Shown one piece after another: positions 35,732 through 44,704 of a stretch of 64,000 bases of DNA. Location: positions 62,001 through 126,000 of the forward strand of contig NZ_MKIO01000031.1 in NCBI RefSeq assembly GCF_001938945.1. Reading direction: 5' to 3'. Numbering within the stretch: the stretch's first letter is position 1; every line of letters starts with the position of its first letter. Source of the stretch: Xaviernesmea rhizosphaerae (GTDB lineage Bacteria; Pseudomonadota; Alphaproteobacteria; Rhizobiales; Rhizobiaceae). Position numbers and translations under genes: made by a program. The notes beneath the pieces were generated by a model. That model saw nothing but the letters and a program-made list of their open reading frames with translations, searched no databases and had not been told where the DNA came from.

Positions 35732-36621
35732 GCGTCACCAAATCTTTTGCGCAGGGCGAACATCACGGCGGTCACGCAGACGATCAGAATGGTCAGCATG
35801 AAGCCGTAGGCGGAAGCCTGTCCAAAACGAACGCTGCCGAAGCCGCGGCCCATCATGTCCATGACGGGGAAGAGCAGGGTGTTGGCGCGGCCGCCATATT
35901 CCGCAAAGGACGAGCCCGTCAGCAGCCAGGGAATATCGAAGACCTGAAGCGCTGAAATCAGGCCATAGGTGATGACGAAGAACAGGACGGGCCGGATGGA
36001 AGGAAGCGTGACATGGACGATCTGCTGGAACGTGCTTGCTCCGTCGAGACGCGCCGCCTCGTAGTAGTGGCGCGGAACGTTCTTCAGCCCCGCCAGGAGA
36101 ATGACCATGTTGAAGCCGGCGGAAACCCAGATATCCACGGCGATCATGGCATAGAGCATGGTGCCGGTGTCAGTGAGGAACTGGACGGAGGGCATGCCGA
36201 ACCAGGAGAGCACGGTGTTCATCAGGCCGAAGTTCGGGGCGTAGATCCAGCGCCAGATTGTGGCGGCCAGGAAGAGCGGCATGACCACGGGGATGAAGAA
36301 GGCACTGCGGAAGAATTTTGCCCAGAAGCCGCTGAAACTGTCGACCAGCAGGGCCAGCCCCAGGGCAACGAAAATACCGAGCGGCACGGTGATCGACACA
36401 TAGACGAGCAGGTTCCAGGTCGCCTTCTCGAAGCTGCGCGATGTAAAGACCTTGGTGTAGTTGGCAAGCCCGACGAATTGCGAGCTCTGCGCCGCATTCC
36501 ATTCGAAGAACGAATAGAAGAAGCCGCTGACGATCGGATAGAGAAAGAACACTGCGAAGAGCAGCATGAAGGGAGACAGCATCAGGTAATGCGCGATGCT
36601 GCGCGTCGTTTTCGATGACAT
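35728..36621 (-). CDS. Sugar ABC transporter permease (MalF/UgpA type)
   Basis: 297-residue partner permease. After an N-terminal basic stretch the first span is YLMLSPFMLLFAVFFLYPIV; the docking loop reads YYEAARLDGASTFQQIVHVT followed by LPSIRPVLFFV. ATG at 36621 is preferred: GAAGGAC lies just upstream, whereas an earlier frame would overlap the binding-protein gene. It forms the heterodimeric channel with the MalG-type protein. Confidence 0.9.
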   Translation of the reverse strand: MSSKTTRSIAHYLMLSPFMLLFAVFFLYPIVSGFFYSFFEWNAAQSSQFVGLANYTKVFTSRSFEKATWNLLVYVSITVPLGIFVALGLALLVDSFSGFWAKFFRSAFFIPVVMPLFLAATIWRWIYAPNFGLMNTVLSWFGMPSVQFLTDTGTMLYAMIAVDIWVSAGFNMVILLAGLKNVPRHYYEAARLDGASTFQQIVHVTLPSIRPVLFFVITYGLISALQVFDIPWLLTGSSFAEYGGRANTLLFPVMDMMGRGFGSVRFGQASAYGFMLTILIVCVTAVMFALRKRFGDA

Positions 36622-36685
36622 GGCATGTCCTTCAGGGCGAGGTCCGTGGCAGCGGGCGAACCCGCTGCCGGGAAGGCGCGACGGC

Positions 36686-37957
36686 TCAGTCGTCCGCAAG
36701 GATCTCGTTCAGTTCCTCGACAAGGTCGGCGGCCGCCTCGTCCGGGGTCATCTGACCGTCGGCCACGGCCGATGCGTTGTCAGTGATGGCCGACCAGTAG
36801 CTGTTGGGGAAGGTGCCGAGGAAGAAGGGCGGCTTGTTGTACAAGGCGGTCCTGGCGGATTGCGCCGTGGCCGCCAGAAGCGGGTTACCGGAAACGGACG
36901 GATCCGCCAGCGATTCCACATTGCTGTTATAGCGGCCGAGCGCCGCAGCCCAGCGGATCATCTGCTGCTTTTCGGTCACGAAGGCTGCAAACTCGAAGGC
37001 GAGCTTGGCATTGGCCTTGGGCGCGACACCGATGAACTCGTAGCCCTGCACGCCAGCCTTCTTGCCTTCGGTGGCGCCGGGCACCATGACCCAGTCATAT
37101 TTGAGGCCGGACGCCTTGGCGGCCTGCTCCAGGGGCGGATTGACCCAGGGGCCGTTGACGTAGAAGGCAAGCTCGTTGCTGATGAAAAGGTCGCGCGTGG
37201 CCTGATCATTGACATTGGTGCCGGTGGAAAACGGCTTCAGCTTCTGCAGGAAATCGGCCGCCTTGGCATATTTTTCCGGATTGATCAGCGTCTTCTTGGT
37301 GTCGAAATCGGCACCCCACTCGCTGGCCTCGGCAACGCCGGAGTAGATGTTGAGGAAGGACGCCCAGTTTTGCGCCATGTCGGGCACGCCGTACTTGCCT
37401 GAAGCCTTCACCTTTTCCATCTGCGACAGCCAATCGGCCCAGTCCCTGATCGGCGCCTTGGTGTCGACGCCGGCCTTCTCGAGAACGGTCAGATTTCGAA
37501 ACATCAGGGAGCCGTAGCCGGTGTAGGGGATGCAGTACATCGTCTCTGGCTTCGGCGTGCACATCGCGATCAGGTCCTTGTTGAACTGAGCGCGGAAGCT
37601 CTCCGGCGTCGCCATCCACTCGGCATAGATGTTCTTCAGCGCGCCGGCCTCGACGAGGGAGGAGCCGGCGGAGGTCGAGTTCATGAACACGTCAGGGCCG
37701 GTTCCGCTGGCAGCGCCGGCAATCTGCCCGGAGAGGAGATCATCATCACCCTTGCCGGCGATGTTGATCGTCACGCCCGGATGCTTGGCCACGAACTCAT
37801 TGATAAATGTCTGTTGGAGCTTCAGCGCCTCGCCCTGCGCGAAATCCGAATAGACCCAGTATTCCAGAACGACGTTCTCCTGGGCGTGAGCAACGCCCGT
37901 CGTCACGAGCATGCCGGCCAGGACCGGTGCGATGGAGAAGCTGGCTTTCAAAAACAT
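36686..37957 (-). CDS. Sugar ABC transporter substrate-binding protein (SBP_bac_1, MalE type)
   Basis: 423-residue periplasmic protein. The signal peptide ends at ...VAHAQ, followed by NVVLEYWVYSDFAQGEALK, a TFINEFVAKHPGVTINIAG segment and the ligand-lobe motif FISNELAFYVNGPWV. It is of the family that binds mono- or oligosaccharides and polyol phosphates. A GGGAGACG ribosome-binding site precedes ATG 37957. It heads the operon of two permeases, ATPase, kinase and SIS protein. The 330-base leader upstream contains a perfect operator-like palindrome at 38020. Confidence 0.9.
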   Translation of the reverse strand: MFLKASFSIAPVLAGMLVTTGVAHAQENVVLEYWVYSDFAQGEALKLQQTFINEFVAKHPGVTINIAGKGDDDLLSGQIAGAASGTGPDVFMNSTSAGSSLVEAGALKNIYAEWMATPESFRAQFNKDLIAMCTPKPETMYCIPYTGYGSLMFRNLTVLEKAGVDTKAPIRDWADWLSQMEKVKASGKYGVPDMAQNWASFLNIYSGVAEASEWGADFDTKKTLINPEKYAKAADFLQKLKPFSTGTNVNDQATRDLFISNELAFYVNGPWVNPPLEQAAKASGLKYDWVMVPGATEGKKAGVQGYEFIGVAPKANAKLAFEFAAFVTEKQQMIRWAAALGRYNSNVESLADPSVSGNPLLAATAQSARTALYNKPPFFLGTFPNSYWSAITDNASAVADGQMTPDEAAADLVEELNEILADD

Positions 37958-38287
37958 GATGATCGTCTCCCGATGCAGTTTGCTGTTCCACAAGGCGCCC
38001 TTTCGCGGGTGTCCTCTTATTGTTAGGCAATTTAACAAACAAACTCGAAGGCGCAACCGGTTTCGGCGGGGCAGGGCCAGATTTCCCGACGCCGATGGCG
38101 AAAGATCATTGCTGGATAGATCAGCAGGGCGGCTTGCGAACGGGCAAAACAGCGGCGCCGGGCATGGCGCACGCTGCGCCGCGAGGAGCGTGACGGCGCG
38201 GACGGAGCCGCCGCTCCGCCCGTCCTCATGAGGCTGCGAAAGCCAAAGGCCAATGCTACGGAAGACTTGGGGCCGGCTCCCCGTCCG
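37958..38287. promoter_or_regulatory. Leader region of the MalE-type operon
   Basis: 330 bases without a convincing gene between the PfkB-type kinase and the binding-protein gene. Near the latter it holds the AT-rich palindrome at 38020-38038; the remainder (about 38045-38280) is GC-rich with no recognisable element. It may contain the promoter for the operon, although read-through from the kinase gene is possible. Confidence 0.5.
38020..38038. promoter_or_regulatory. Operator-like palindrome upstream of the MalE-type gene
   Basis: TTGTTAGGCAATTTAACAA: perfect six-base arms TTGTTA/TAACAA with a seven-base spacer, 63 bases before the ATG at 37957. Its AT-rich symmetric form suits a sugar repressor; the ROK regulator at 30155 is the nearest candidate. 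A second copy was not found in the window, so the assignment is tentative. Confidence 0.45.
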
Positions 38288-39193
38288 CTACGCCAGGCGG
38301 CGCGGCAGCATCTCGTCCGGCCCCGCTGCGGGGCGGGTCGTGCGGTAGACCTCTTCAAGGCTCATCATCGTTGAAAGGTCGATCTGCATGGGGGCGGGAT
38401 GGCCGAAGGCGCCGCGCATCAGGCAGGTCTGGGCGGCGGCGTCCGCAGCCTTCTTCAGGATTGCGGCGGGCTCGAGCGCATTCAGCAGGCCGACGAGAAC
38501 ATTCGCGATGTAGGTGTCGCCGGCCCCGAGCGTATCCAAGGCATCGACAGGCCTGGCAGGCGCTTCGACGATCCCGCATGGGCCCGCAAGAAGCGCGCCT
38601 TCGATGCCGCGCGTCACGAGGCTCCAGCGGGCGCCGGCTGCTCGGGCTCTCTCGGCAAGCGCGAGCGCCTCCTTGCGCGACGTTCCGCCGGCGGAAAATG
38701 CGATCAGGAAGCAATGGGGCGCGACCTGGGCGATCCGCTCGGGATCGTGAACGGTGGCGAAATCATAGGAAATCTTGGTCGCCCCGGCAAAGCGCGGCAG
38801 CCAGGCGTCGATGTGGCTCGACCGGCCGGTGTGGACGGCGTCGAACGCGGAAAGCCTGGCGATGTCCGCCTGTGACGGTGCGATGATCGAGACGCCGAGA
38901 TTGGCGCCGACAAACTGGCGATCCCCATCCTGCGTCTCGATCACGCAATAGGCCGTCTGCCCCGTTTCCATCCGCAGAGACGTGATATCGACACCTTCCT
39001 CGACAAGCGCCTGGCGGATCAGGCGTCCGGCATCATCATCGCAGACGGCGCCGGCATAGGCGGTTTCGGCGCCGGCGCGGCGGGCGAAAACGGCATGATT
39101 GACGCAGTTCCCACCGGGAAACATCAGGTTCTGGTCGCGGTAGCAATCAACGACATTGTCGCCGAAAGCTAGGATTCTGGCAGGGCGCGGCAT
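38288..39193 (-). CDS. PfkB-family kinase, fructosamine kinase-like (FrlD type)
   Basis: 301-residue ribokinase-fold enzyme. The start (ILAFGDNVVDCY, then MFPGGNCVNHAVFARRAGA) mirrors FrlD, the fructoselysine 6-kinase, where GDNCVDIY and SGGNAVNVAVY occur; the catalytic GAGDTYIANVLVG and a late ACLMRGAFGH-like tail (CLMRGAFGH) also fit. It would phosphorylate C6 of an imported Amadori compound using ATP. ATG 39193 has AGGAG nine bases upstream. A LacI-type palindrome lies 26 bases upstream, and the LacI gene is the next gene. Other sugar specificities cannot be excluded. Confidence 0.85.
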   Translation of the reverse strand: MPRPARILAFGDNVVDCYRDQNLMFPGGNCVNHAVFARRAGAETAYAGAVCDDDAGRLIRQALVEEGVDITSLRMETGQTAYCVIETQDGDRQFVGANLGVSIIAPSQADIARLSAFDAVHTGRSSHIDAWLPRFAGATKISYDFATVHDPERIAQVAPHCFLIAFSAGGTSRKEALALAERARAAGARWSLVTRGIEGALLAGPCGIVEAPARPVDALDTLGAGDTYIANVLVGLLNALEPAAILKKAADAAAQTCLMRGAFGHPAPMQIDLSTMMSLEEVYRTTRPAAGPDEMLPRRLA

Positions 39194-39218
39194 CGGCAAG
39201 CTCTCCTGAGATGAAAAC

Positions 39219-39232
39219 TGAGAACGTTCTCA
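39219..39232. promoter_or_regulatory. LacI-type operator before the FrlD-like kinase
   Basis: TGAGAACGTTCTCA, a perfect 14-bp palindrome with the central CG typical of LacI-family sites, 26 bases before the kinase ATG. Matching sites occur at 40608 and 46665. The LacI gene lies immediately upstream of the kinase. Confidence 0.8.
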
Positions 39233-39342
39233 TTTGCAGAGCCGCGCGAGAAACGCAAATGGTTTCGCGCGTCACGCCCTTCGGGGAGAGGAGGAGAAAC
39301 TGCGTCAGCGCGATCCTGGCGCCCGCTTCAAGCGCTGTGGGA

Positions 39343-40431
39343 TCACAGCCGGGCGACGGAGCCGCGTTCGATCAATTCCGCAGGCATCAAGACAGTGCGC
39401 GGAGGATACTCCTCGCCGCGAATGCGCTCCAGCAGCATGCGTGCGGCGGCCTCGCCCATGGCCAGGCGCGGCTGGGAGATTGTGGTGATTCCGGGCCGGT
39501 GAAAGCTCATCCAGTCGAGATCGTCGAAACAGATGATCGACACATCCCCCGGGATCGAAATCTGCAGTTCGTTGAGGGCGCGCATTGCACCCTCTGACAT
39601 GGTGCCATCGGTGGTGAAGAGCGCCGTCGGCGCTTCGGCGGCGGCCATGAGGCTCGGCACGACCGCTTGCGCGGCTTGAGCGGAATAGCTTCCGGCCCTC
39701 AATGTCAGCCGCGGATCGACGGACAAGCCTTCGATGCGGTGGGCTCTGACATAGCCCAGAAGGCGCTGCCAGCTTGGATAAAGCGTCTCTGTTTCGATCG
39801 GATCTCCGGCGATGGCGCGGTTGAGGAATGCGGCCAAGCCGCCACCGTCTTCATCCACGAGTTCTGCCACAATGCCGATTCGGCGATGGCCGGCTGCGAT
39901 CAGATGGCGCACGGCGTGTTCGGCGGCGGCGATGTTGTCGGTGGCGACGCGGTCCACCATCAAGCCTGCGACGGCGCGATCGATGAGGACGAGGGGAACG
40001 CCCATGGCGCGCAGATTGTGCAGATGCCGGGCCTTTCGCGTATCGCTTGGGGTGACGATCAGGCCGTCCACCTGCTTCTGCGCCAGAAGCTCGACCGAGC
40101 GCACCTCCTTGGATTGCGCTTCGTCGCTGTTGGTGATCAGCAGTCCGAACCCGTTGGCTTCCGCCACGTTGGAAATGCCGCGCAGAACCGAGGCGTAGAA
40201 CGGGCTCTGGATATCGCCTGCCACCACGCCGAGCGTGCGGGTCTTGCCCGTGATGAGGCTGCGCGCCAGCGCATTGGGTCGATAGCCTAGGCTTTGGGCG
40301 GCCTTGAGGACCTGTTCCTTCTTGTCTTCGCTGGTATGGCCATAGCCGCCGAGCACCCGCCCTGCGGTTGCGGTGGAGACGCCAGCGGCCCGCGCAACAT
40401 CGGTGATCGTTGCCTTGTTCTTCGGCACCAC
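39343..40431 (-). CDS. LacI-family transcriptional repressor
   Basis: 362 residues. The N-terminal helix-turn-helix and hinge are textbook LacI (ATITDVARAAGVSTATAGRV, ...LGYRPNALARSL), followed by a ribose-binding-like effector domain (LGVVAGDIQSPFYASVLRGI). Two consecutive GTG codons at 40431 and 40428 could start it; AGAGGA six bases upstream favours 40431. Three closely matching palindromes lie before the kinase, the amino-acid-type importer and the SIS deglycase, so it is the likely local repressor of all three. Inducer is probably the imported compound or its phosphate. Confidence 0.92.
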   Translation of the reverse strand: MVPKNKATITDVARAAGVSTATAGRVLGGYGHTSEDKKEQVLKAAQSLGYRPNALARSLITGKTRTLGVVAGDIQSPFYASVLRGISNVAEANGFGLLITNSDEAQSKEVRSVELLAQKQVDGLIVTPSDTRKARHLHNLRAMGVPLVLIDRAVAGLMVDRVATDNIAAAEHAVRHLIAAGHRRIGIVAELVDEDGGGLAAFLNRAIAGDPIETETLYPSWQRLLGYVRAHRIEGLSVDPRLTLRAGSYSAQAAQAVVPSLMAAAEAPTALFTTDGTMSEGAMRALNELQISIPGDVSIICFDDLDWMSFHRPGITTISQPRLAMGEAAARMLLERIRGEEYPPRTVLMPAELIERGSVARL

Positions 40432-40607
40432 TGGCAATCCTCTCACACTTCTCGCCGCCAAAATTGAGAAATTATCAGATTTCGGCTGGCATGAAATATT
40501 ATGTCTTCCGCAGCGTTAGACCGAATGAAGATGGTTTTCAACATGTCCGACCTGCTCAATGTTGCCCTACGGTGCTTGACGCCCGGCCCATCTCCGTGTC
40601 TGATGTG

Positions 40608-40621
40608 TGAGAACGTTCTCT
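40608..40621. promoter_or_regulatory. LacI-type operator before the amino-acid-type importer
   Basis: TGAGAACGTTCTCT contains the perfect 12-bp core GAGAACGTTCTC (40609-40620), identical to the core at 39219. It lies 67 bases before the ATG of the binding-protein gene at 40689 and within the divergent spacer with the LacI gene, so it could also mediate autoregulation. Confidence 0.8.
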
Positions 40622-40688
40622 TAACCGAAAACAGGGGAACCAGAGAGCGCTGCCGAGCTCACAGGCTCGCCACAACCAGGAGGTCGTC

Positions 40689-41534
40689 ATGTTGAAATCC
40701 ATTTTCGCCGGATGCGTTCTGAGCATTGCGCTTGCGATGCCGGCGCTGGCCGAGGTCATTCCCGCTCTGCACGATGCACTGCCGCAGGAATACAAGGACA
40801 AGGGCATCAAGGCGGCGGTCTTCAACGACTGGGCGCCGGATGAGTTTCAGGATGCCGATGGCCAGCTGAAGGGGTGGAGCGTCGATCTCGCCAAGGAAAT
40901 GGAGCAGCGTCTCGGCGTGACCTTCACCTTCGAAGGCACGAGCTTCGATGCCATCATTCCCGGCCTGCAATCCAAGCGGTTCGACGCCGGCTTCTCGTCT
41001 TTCGGCCCGACGGCGGAGCGGCTGAAGATGCTCGATTTCGTCTCCCAGCGCCGGATCGGCACCTCCTTCGCCTATCCGAAGGAGAGCAAGCTCGACATCA
41101 AGTCGCCCTCCGACGTCTGCGGCCTGACGGTCGCCGTCCTCAACGGCGCCTGGGACATCGGCATTCTCGAAAAGCTCAACGCCAATGAGTGCAAGGACAA
41201 GCCGGTGATCATGCAGACCCATGGCTCGCAGGCGCAGGCCGAGCTTGCGGTCCGCTCCAACCGGGCGCAGGCCAATATCGGCGGATCGGTCAAGCTGGCC
41301 TATATGGCCAAGCAGACAGGCGACCTGAAGGTCTCCGAGCTGGCGCTTTCTCCGGTCAACAGCTGCATCGGAGTCCGCAAGGGCGATCCTCTCGGGCAGG
41401 TGCTGACCGACGCGATCCAGTCCATGATCGATGATGGCACTTATGAGAAGATCATGGCCAAGTGGGGCCTGAACGACAGCGGCATGCTGAGCAAGGCTCT
41501 GCTGATCACGGAAGAGCGCCCGGCCGATCTCTAA
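40689..41534 (+). CDS. Polar-amino-acid-type ABC transporter substrate-binding protein
   Basis: 281-residue periplasmic protein of the SBP_bac_3 family. A signal peptide ending ALAE is followed by AAVFNDWAPDEFQDADGQL, a WSVDLAKEMEQRLGV segment, and FDAIIPGLQSKRFDAGFSSF. The family binds polar amino acids and opines, and SocA, the deoxyfructosyl-glutamine binder of Agrobacterium, is a functional precedent for an Amadori ligand. Whether this is its orthologue cannot be told here. A LacI-type operator lies upstream. A repeat copy separates it from the permease gene. Confidence 0.88.
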   Translation: MLKSIFAGCVLSIALAMPALAEVIPALHDALPQEYKDKGIKAAVFNDWAPDEFQDADGQLKGWSVDLAKEMEQRLGVTFTFEGTSFDAIIPGLQSKRFDAGFSSFGPTAERLKMLDFVSQRRIGTSFAYPKESKLDIKSPSDVCGLTVAVLNGAWDIGILEKLNANECKDKPVIMQTHGSQAQAELAVRSNRAQANIGGSVKLAYMAKQTGDLKVSELALSPVNSCIGVRKGDPLGQVLTDAIQSMIDDGTYEKIMAKWGLNDSGMLSKALLITEERPADL

Positions 41535-41675
41535 CAGTCTGTCCGACAATCGCCGTTGGCCGCCTGCAAATGGCAATGTCTGTGCTTCCGGTGCTCACGG
41601 CCCTTAAGGACGCTGCGCTCCGGTTCTCGAAATCACCATTTTCGGCAGACCGACAGCCATTCTTGAACAGCCTGT
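41535..41675 (+). repeat. Repeat of about 142 bp, copy A (inverted partner at 45436)
   Basis: Begins directly at the stop of the binding-protein gene. The stretches cgccgttggccgcctgcaaa and gctccggttctcgaaatcac, followed by cattttcggcagaccgacag, are found as exact reverse complements in 45436-45580. Overall identity by eye is roughly nine bases in ten. No coding sense. Confidence 0.9.
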
Positions 41676-41845
41676 AAGGCGATACCGGCCCGAGGCATGC
41701 TTCGGGCCGGCGAGACAGCCCGGACGGTCGCTGGAGCCTGCAGGCGATCCCCGCATCACCATCAACGTTCCATGCCTTTGTTTTTGCTGCATTGTCCTAG
41801 GTTGAGGCGATCACGCTCCGGCCGGACATGCCCTTGGGAATGACA

Positions 41846-42769
41846 ATGTCTGAAAAACCATTTTCGCGCCCCTCGATCCATGATGTGAAGCCCATCGCGG
41901 TGCCGAAGATCGGACACTGGATCGGCGGCGTCGTGCTGGCGATCCTTGCCCTCGTGCTGGTGCAGGTGCTTGTCACCAACAAAAATATGCAATGGGGCGT
42001 CGTCGCCGCCCACATGTTCAGTCCTGCGATCCTCGCCGGGCTTGGCATGACGCTGCTTCTCACCGCGCTTGCCATGGTGCTGGGGCTGGCGATCGGCGTC
42101 TTGCTTGCCATCATGCGCCTGTCGGCCAGCAGCGTCTTTCAGGCGGTCAGCTGGGGCTGGATCTGGTTCTTTCGCGGCGTGCCGCCGCTCGTGCAGATGA
42201 TCTTCTGGTACAATCTGGCGCTGCTCCTGCCGGAGATTTCACTGGGGATTCCCTTTGGCGGGCCAAAGCTTGTGTCGTGGAACACCAATGAGCTGATCAA
42301 CCCCTTCAGCGCCGCCATCATGGGGCTTGCCTTCACCGAAAGCGCCTATGCGGCCGAGATGATCCGCGCCGGCATCCAGGCCGTCAATGCCGGCCAGACG
42401 GAAGCCGCTGCCACGCTCGGCATGACGCGCGGCCAGACACTTCGCCGCATCGTCCTGCCGCAGGCGCTGCGTATCGTCATTCCGCCGATCGGCAACGACA
42501 CGATCTCGATGCTGAAATTCACCTCGCTCGTTTCCGTGCTCGCGCTGCCGGATCTGCTCTATTCCGCGCAGATGATTTATGCGCGCACCTATCAGACCGT
42601 GCCGCTGCTGCTGGTGGCGACCATCTGGTATCTCGTGCTCACCACGATCCTGACTGCCGTCGAGCATGCCATCGAGCACCGTTTAAAATCCGAAGACCGC
42701 GCGGGCTCTGGGAAAAGGGCGGGCTTCCTGCCGTTCCGCCTCTTTGCGCGCCAGCAGGAGGCCCTGTGA
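41846..42769 (+). CDS. Polar-amino-acid-type ABC transporter permease
   Basis: 307-residue inner-membrane protein of the HisM/GlnP family with an N-terminal cytoplasmic tail. Hallmarks: [40 protein letters not shown], and the docking loop [20 protein letters not shown] ending [18 protein letters not shown] six to seven bases upstream supports ATG 41846; an ATG at 41828 has none. It ends four bases into the ATPase gene's GTGATG, giving coupled translation. A single permease gene implies a homodimeric channel. Confidence 0.88.
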   Translation: MSEKPFSRPSIHDVKPIAVPKIGHWIGGVVLAILALVLVQVLVTNKNMQWGVVAAHMFSPAILAGLGMTLLLTALAMVLGLAIGVLLAIMRLSASSVFQAVSWGWIWFFRGVPPLVQMIFWYNLALLLPEISLGIPFGGPKLVSWNTNELINPFSAAIMGLAFTESAYAAEMIRAGIQAVNAGQTEAAATLGMTRGQTLRRIVLPQALRIVIPPIGNDTISMLKFTSLVSVLALPDLLYSAQMIYARTYQTVPLLLVATIWYLVLTTILTAVEHAIEHRLKSEDRAGSGKRAGFLPFRLFARQQEAL

Positions 42770-43566
42770 TGAATGACGTGATGAACGATCCCGTGCGCGG
42801 CGAACCCCTGTTGAAGGTCGAGCGCCTGCGCAAGAGCTTCGGCACCCATGAGGTGCTGCGCGGCATCGATGTCGCGGTGATGCGCGGCGATGTGACCTGC
42901 ATCGTCGGCCCTTCCGGCTCCGGCAAGAGCACATTGCTGCGATGCCTCAACTATCTGGAAAGGCCAACGGGCGGCGCGATCTTCCTCAATGGCGAGCCGG
43001 TCGGCGTTCGCTGGAAGGGCGAGCGGCTCTATGAGATGAGCTTCAACGAACTGGCCCGCCAGCGCCAGCGGATGGGGATGGTATTTCAGGGCTTCCACCT
43101 TTTTCCCCATAAGACCGTGCTCGAAAATGTCATCGAGGCGCCGGTTCTGGTCAAGCGCGTTGCGCGCGCCGCAGCGGTCGAGGAAGCGATGGTGCTTCTG
43201 GAGCGCGTCGGCATGAAGCAGCGGGCGAGTTACTATCCCGCCCAGCTTTCCGGCGGGCAGCAGCAGCGCGCCGCCATCGCCCGCTCGCTGGCGATGAAGC
43301 CTGATGTGATGCTGTTCGACGAACCGACCTCGGCGCTCGACCCGCAGCTTGTCGGCGAAGTGCTGGCCGTCATGCGTCAGCTTGCCGATGATGGGATGAC
43401 GATGGTCGTCGTAACCCATGAAATGGGCTTTGCGCGCGATGTCGCCGACCATCTGATCTTCATGGATGGCGGGGTGGTTGTGGAGGAGGGGCGGCCGGCG
43501 GATGTGCTGACGCGCCCGCAGCATGATCGCACGCGCGCGTTTCTGGCGCGCGTTCTGGCGGCGTGA
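42769..43566 (+). CDS. Polar-amino-acid-type ABC transporter ATP-binding protein
   Basis: 265 residues. Walker [14 protein letters not shown], signature [15 protein letters not shown], Walker [21 protein letters not shown]-loop [15 protein letters not shown]: the HisP/GlnQ pattern. ATG 42769 has a perfect AGGAGG seven bases upstream. It completes the importer with the genes at 40689 and 41846. Confidence 0.92.
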   Translation: MNDVMNDPVRGEPLLKVERLRKSFGTHEVLRGIDVAVMRGDVTCIVGPSGSGKSTLLRCLNYLERPTGGAIFLNGEPVGVRWKGERLYEMSFNELARQRQRMGMVFQGFHLFPHKTVLENVIEAPVLVKRVARAAAVEEAMVLLERVGMKQRASYYPAQLSGGQQQRAAIARSLAMKPDVMLFDEPTSALDPQLVGEVLAVMRQLADDGMTMVVVTHEMGFARDVADHLIFMDGGVVVEEGRPADVLTRPQHDRTRAFLARVLAA

Positions 43567-43622
43567 TCAAGACAGGCGCTATGCCAGACTCTCCGGTTTT
43601 GTAGGATAGGCCAATCGCGAAT

Positions 43623-43660
43623 GAAGCACCGGACCGATGTCGCTTTCGGTCCGATGCTTC
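43623..43660. repeat. Single hairpin of the palindromic intergenic repeat family
   Basis: gaagcaccggaccg ... tttcggtccgatgcttc forms a near-perfect stem with one mismatch. It matches the outer hairpin of the composite repeat (ccggaccga / tcggtccgatgc). It lies in the spacer between the convergent ATPase and cyclodeaminase-like genes and may act as a bidirectional transcript end. Confidence 0.65.
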
Positions 43661-43755
43661 CTCAAGACTATGTTGCGCAAATCTCTGCAGCGTTTCTGCA
43701 CAATAAGCGGGAACACCGAAACCTGGCGCAGGATCTTGACCCTGCGCCCGTCGCT

Positions 43756-44694
43756 TCAGGCAAGGGTCTGCGACAGGGCCGATGCGGTGAAGAGATCAAG
43801 ATGCGCGCCGCCGTTGTTCTTGAACACGGTGATCTGGTCGGCGCCGGTGCGGCCCTCGCTCTTTCCCTGAATCAACTCGAAAAGATCGGCCTTTACCGCG
43901 TCCCAGCTGATGGAGCCCGATGCAACGGCCTGCGAAAGATCGCCACTGCTTTTCATGTTGTTGCGGCTGTCGACGAAGATCGTGCCGCGTGCGAGCGCCG
44001 TATCGTCGGCTTCGCGGAGCGTGGGCAGATAGGCGCCGACAAGATCGAGATGGGTGCCCGGCCGCAGCAGGGCGCCCTTGACCAGGGCCTTGTCCGACAT
44101 GGTGACGCAGGACACGATATCGGCGCGGGCGACGGCGGCGTCGAGATCCTCGCCGACTGCGGCGTCGATCTCCTGTTGTCGAAGCTCGGCGGCAACAGCA
44201 TGCGCGCGGGCGGCCGTCCGGTTCCAGATCGTGACCCGCCGGAGCGACGGGCGCGCGGCCAGATGTGCCGCAACGAAATGCGGGGCCAGCGCGCCGGCGC
44301 CGACGATCAGCAGTTCCTCGACATCCTCCCGCGCGAGGATGCTGGCGCCGAGCGCGGAATCGGCGGCGGTTTTGCGCGCCGTCATGGCCGCGCCATCGGC
44401 AATCAGCAGCGGACCCCCGGTCTTGCCGTCAAACAGCGCGACCAGCCCCTGGACGGCGGGTTGCGGCGGCTCGAGCGCCGCGTTCTGCGGAAAGACACCG
44501 ACCATCTTCACCACGATCGGGCCACCGGGTGCCCAGCCTGGCAGCGTGACGAACTGGGCTTCGCCGCCGGCCGGATCAGACTGCACGACAACATCGGATG
44601 CCGGCGTCTTACCGAGATGCGCGTGCCGCAGCGCCTCGATCAGAAACGGCCAGGGAAGTGCCGCGTGAACGGCATCAGCGTCGAAAACATGCAT
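43756..44694 (-). CDS. Ornithine cyclodeaminase/mu-crystallin family protein
   Basis: 312 residues. The family core is clear: VVKMVGVFPQN (with the catalytic-site Lys), LIADGAAMTARKTAADSALG, the NAD(P)-binding VGAGALAPHFVAAH and LDLVGAYLPTLREAD. Members deaminate ornithine to proline, dehydrogenate alanine, or reduce imines of opine-like compounds. It starts 10 bases after the GntR gene, in one operon. In this context it may process the amino acid half released from the imported glycosyl-amino acid; exact reaction unknown. Confidence 0.88.
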   Translation of the reverse strand: MHVFDADAVHAALPWPFLIEALRHAHLGKTPASDVVVQSDPAGGEAQFVTLPGWAPGGPIVVKMVGVFPQNAALEPPQPAVQGLVALFDGKTGGPLLIADGAAMTARKTAADSALGASILAREDVEELLIVGAGALAPHFVAAHLAARPSLRRVTIWNRTAARAHAVAAELRQQEIDAAVGEDLDAAVARADIVSCVTMSDKALVKGALLRPGTHLDLVGAYLPTLREADDTALARGTIFVDSRNNMKSSGDLSQAVASGSISWDAVKADLFELIQGKSEGRTGADQITVFKNNGGAHLDLFTASALSQTLA

Positions 44695-44704
44695 GGCGGA
44701 CCTT

